Shown here: in pieces, positions 33,682 to 34,320 of the stretch
Layout of the letters: every line of letters starts with the position of its first letter
Numbering within the stretch: the first letter of the stretch is position 1
Source of the DNA: Bacteroidota bacterium
GTDB taxonomy: Bacteria > Bacteroidota > Bacteroidia > Sphingobacteriales > Sphingobacteriaceae
NCBI GenBank assembly: GCA_013286985.1
Contig: JABDEQ010000020.1
Coordinates: 1 to 34,320 of the forward strand
DNA: 34,320 nucleotides
Direction of reading: 5' to 3'
The notes under the pieces: model-generated
What the model saw: only the letters and a program-made list of their open reading frames with translations
Databases searched by the model: none
What the model was told of the DNA's origin: nothing
Made by a program: the position numbers and the translations under genes

Positions 33682-34320
33682 ATGAACTCAGTAAAATTAA
33701 TCAATAGCAACTACAATTATTACCCTAATACGATGATTGGCCTTTGCAACGCATCCTATCTTGATGATCCGACTGATATAAATAACGCTGTTAATGCTTT
33801 AGGCCTTGGAGTTGTATGGGGCCCGGTATCGCTGGTTGATTGGATAGGCATTTCATACAGCCTGATGTTTGTTGCAGCCAATCCGACTACCGGCGAATAT
33901 ACCGTAGTGATAAGAGGTACTAATCCAATTAGTTTAAGCTCATGGCTGGAAGAGGATTTTGATGTTGAATATACCGAGCCGTTTACTGACTTTGTGCCAA
34001 ATGCTCCGGCAAATGCAATGCTTTCGCAGGCCTCATATAATGGACTGTCGGATTTGCTTTCAATGAACGATCCTGTAAAAGGCAGCTTGGAAACATTTAT
34101 AACGAACGCAAAATATACCAATCTTTACGTTACCGGCCATAGCTTAGGCGGAACGCTGACACCAGCCATGTTCGCCTATTTAAACTATCTTACAAATGGA
34201 GGTAAATGGGTTTCCAATATGGCTTGCTGGTCATTCGCGGGCCTTACCTCAGGCAATAATTTTTTTGCTGAGTATTGGAACAGTTTGTCTAATCCGCAAT
34301 TTGCCTGGCGGGATCACGCT
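33682..34320 (+). CDS. Class-3 lipase-like alpha/beta hydrolase (3' end outside window)
   Basis: An open frame from ATG 33682 to the window edge: 213 residues visible, no stop. It has an alpha/beta-hydrolase core with YTVVIRGTNP (residues about 74-83, oxyanion region) and the nucleophile elbow VTGHSLGGTL (Gly152, Ser154), as in class 3 lipases (Lipase_3, fungal-lipase-like). No signal peptide is visible in MNSVKLINSNYNYYPNTMIG, so it may be cytosolic or exported by another route. The substrate is unknown; the catalytic Asp and His should lie beyond the edge. It is divergent from the S10 peptidase gene. Confidence 0.85.
   Translation, partial: MNSVKLINSNYNYYPNTMIGLCNASYLDDPTDINNAVNALGLGVVWGPVSLVDWIGISYSLMFVAANPTTGEYTVVIRGTNPISLSSWLEEDFDVEYTEPFTDFVPNAPANAMLSQASYNGLSDLLSMNDPVKGSLETFITNAKYTNLYVTGHSLGGTLTPAMFAYLNYLTNGGKWVSNMACWSFAGLTSGNNFFAEYWNSLSNPQFAWRDHA

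Overview
The window looks like chromosomal DNA from a Bacteroidota member of the Sphingobacteriaceae, most likely Mucilaginibacter or a close relative. The evidence is the protein set (Bacteroidota-type SecA with a large insertion, short DnaG without zinc ligands, AsnS, RF2, S10 peptidase, 7TM-AraC and FtsX-like proteins). Candidate promoters match the Bacteroidota -7 box TAnnTTTG, few Shine-Dalgarno sequences are visible, and Gln follows every predicted signal-peptidase I site. The genus is inference. I saw no rRNA, tRNA, phage, transposase or CRISPR array.

Layout. 1-6659 (+): secA (5' end outside the window), a secreted SPOR protein overlapping an M20 amidohydrolase, an SDR-fold protein without the catalytic Tyr/Lys, and a secreted protein of unknown function. 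6660-7197: repeat-rich, no gene. 7198-9226 (-): SRPBCC protein with a TTG start, and asnS. 9420-14975 (+): EamA transporter, solitary HigA-type antitoxin, dnaG-yraN coupled by TAATG, lipoprotein glutaminyl cyclase, DUF805 protein. 15170-16816 (-): pgi. 17068-19668 (+): small conserved-looking protein, prfB with a programmed +1 frameshift, secreted esterase. 19980-22497: SirB1-like protein (-), methyltransferase (+), cupin and YjbR-like pair (-). 22629-23660 (+): aldo/keto reductase. 23661-24531: no gene, but a candidate small RNA or orphan attenuator. 24532-28152 (-): a 1206-residue fusion of a 7TM-AraC regulator to a MacB/FtsX-type permease. 28320-31285 (-): tight operon PIG-L deacetylase - GT4 glycosyltransferase - GH100-like glycosidase. 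31886-33409 (-): S10 peptidase. 33682-34320 (+): class-3 lipase-like protein cut by the window end.

How the parts fit. Most genes are ordinary housekeeping (protein export, translation, replication priming, glycolysis). The glutaminyl cyclase fits the four secreted proteins that all expose an N-terminal Gln after predicted cleavage. The three-gene carbohydrate operon is a plausible uncharacterised glycan or glycoside module. The strongest candidate for something unusual is the regulator-permease fusion, whose linker looks like a translated former intergenic region.

Intergenic regions are unusually rich in palindromic repeats. At least six different inverted-repeat sequences occur between genes; one family has two copies in the window, and one of those supplies the last codons and stop of the cupin gene. 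All functional calls rest on motif recognition by eye; no database search was run.
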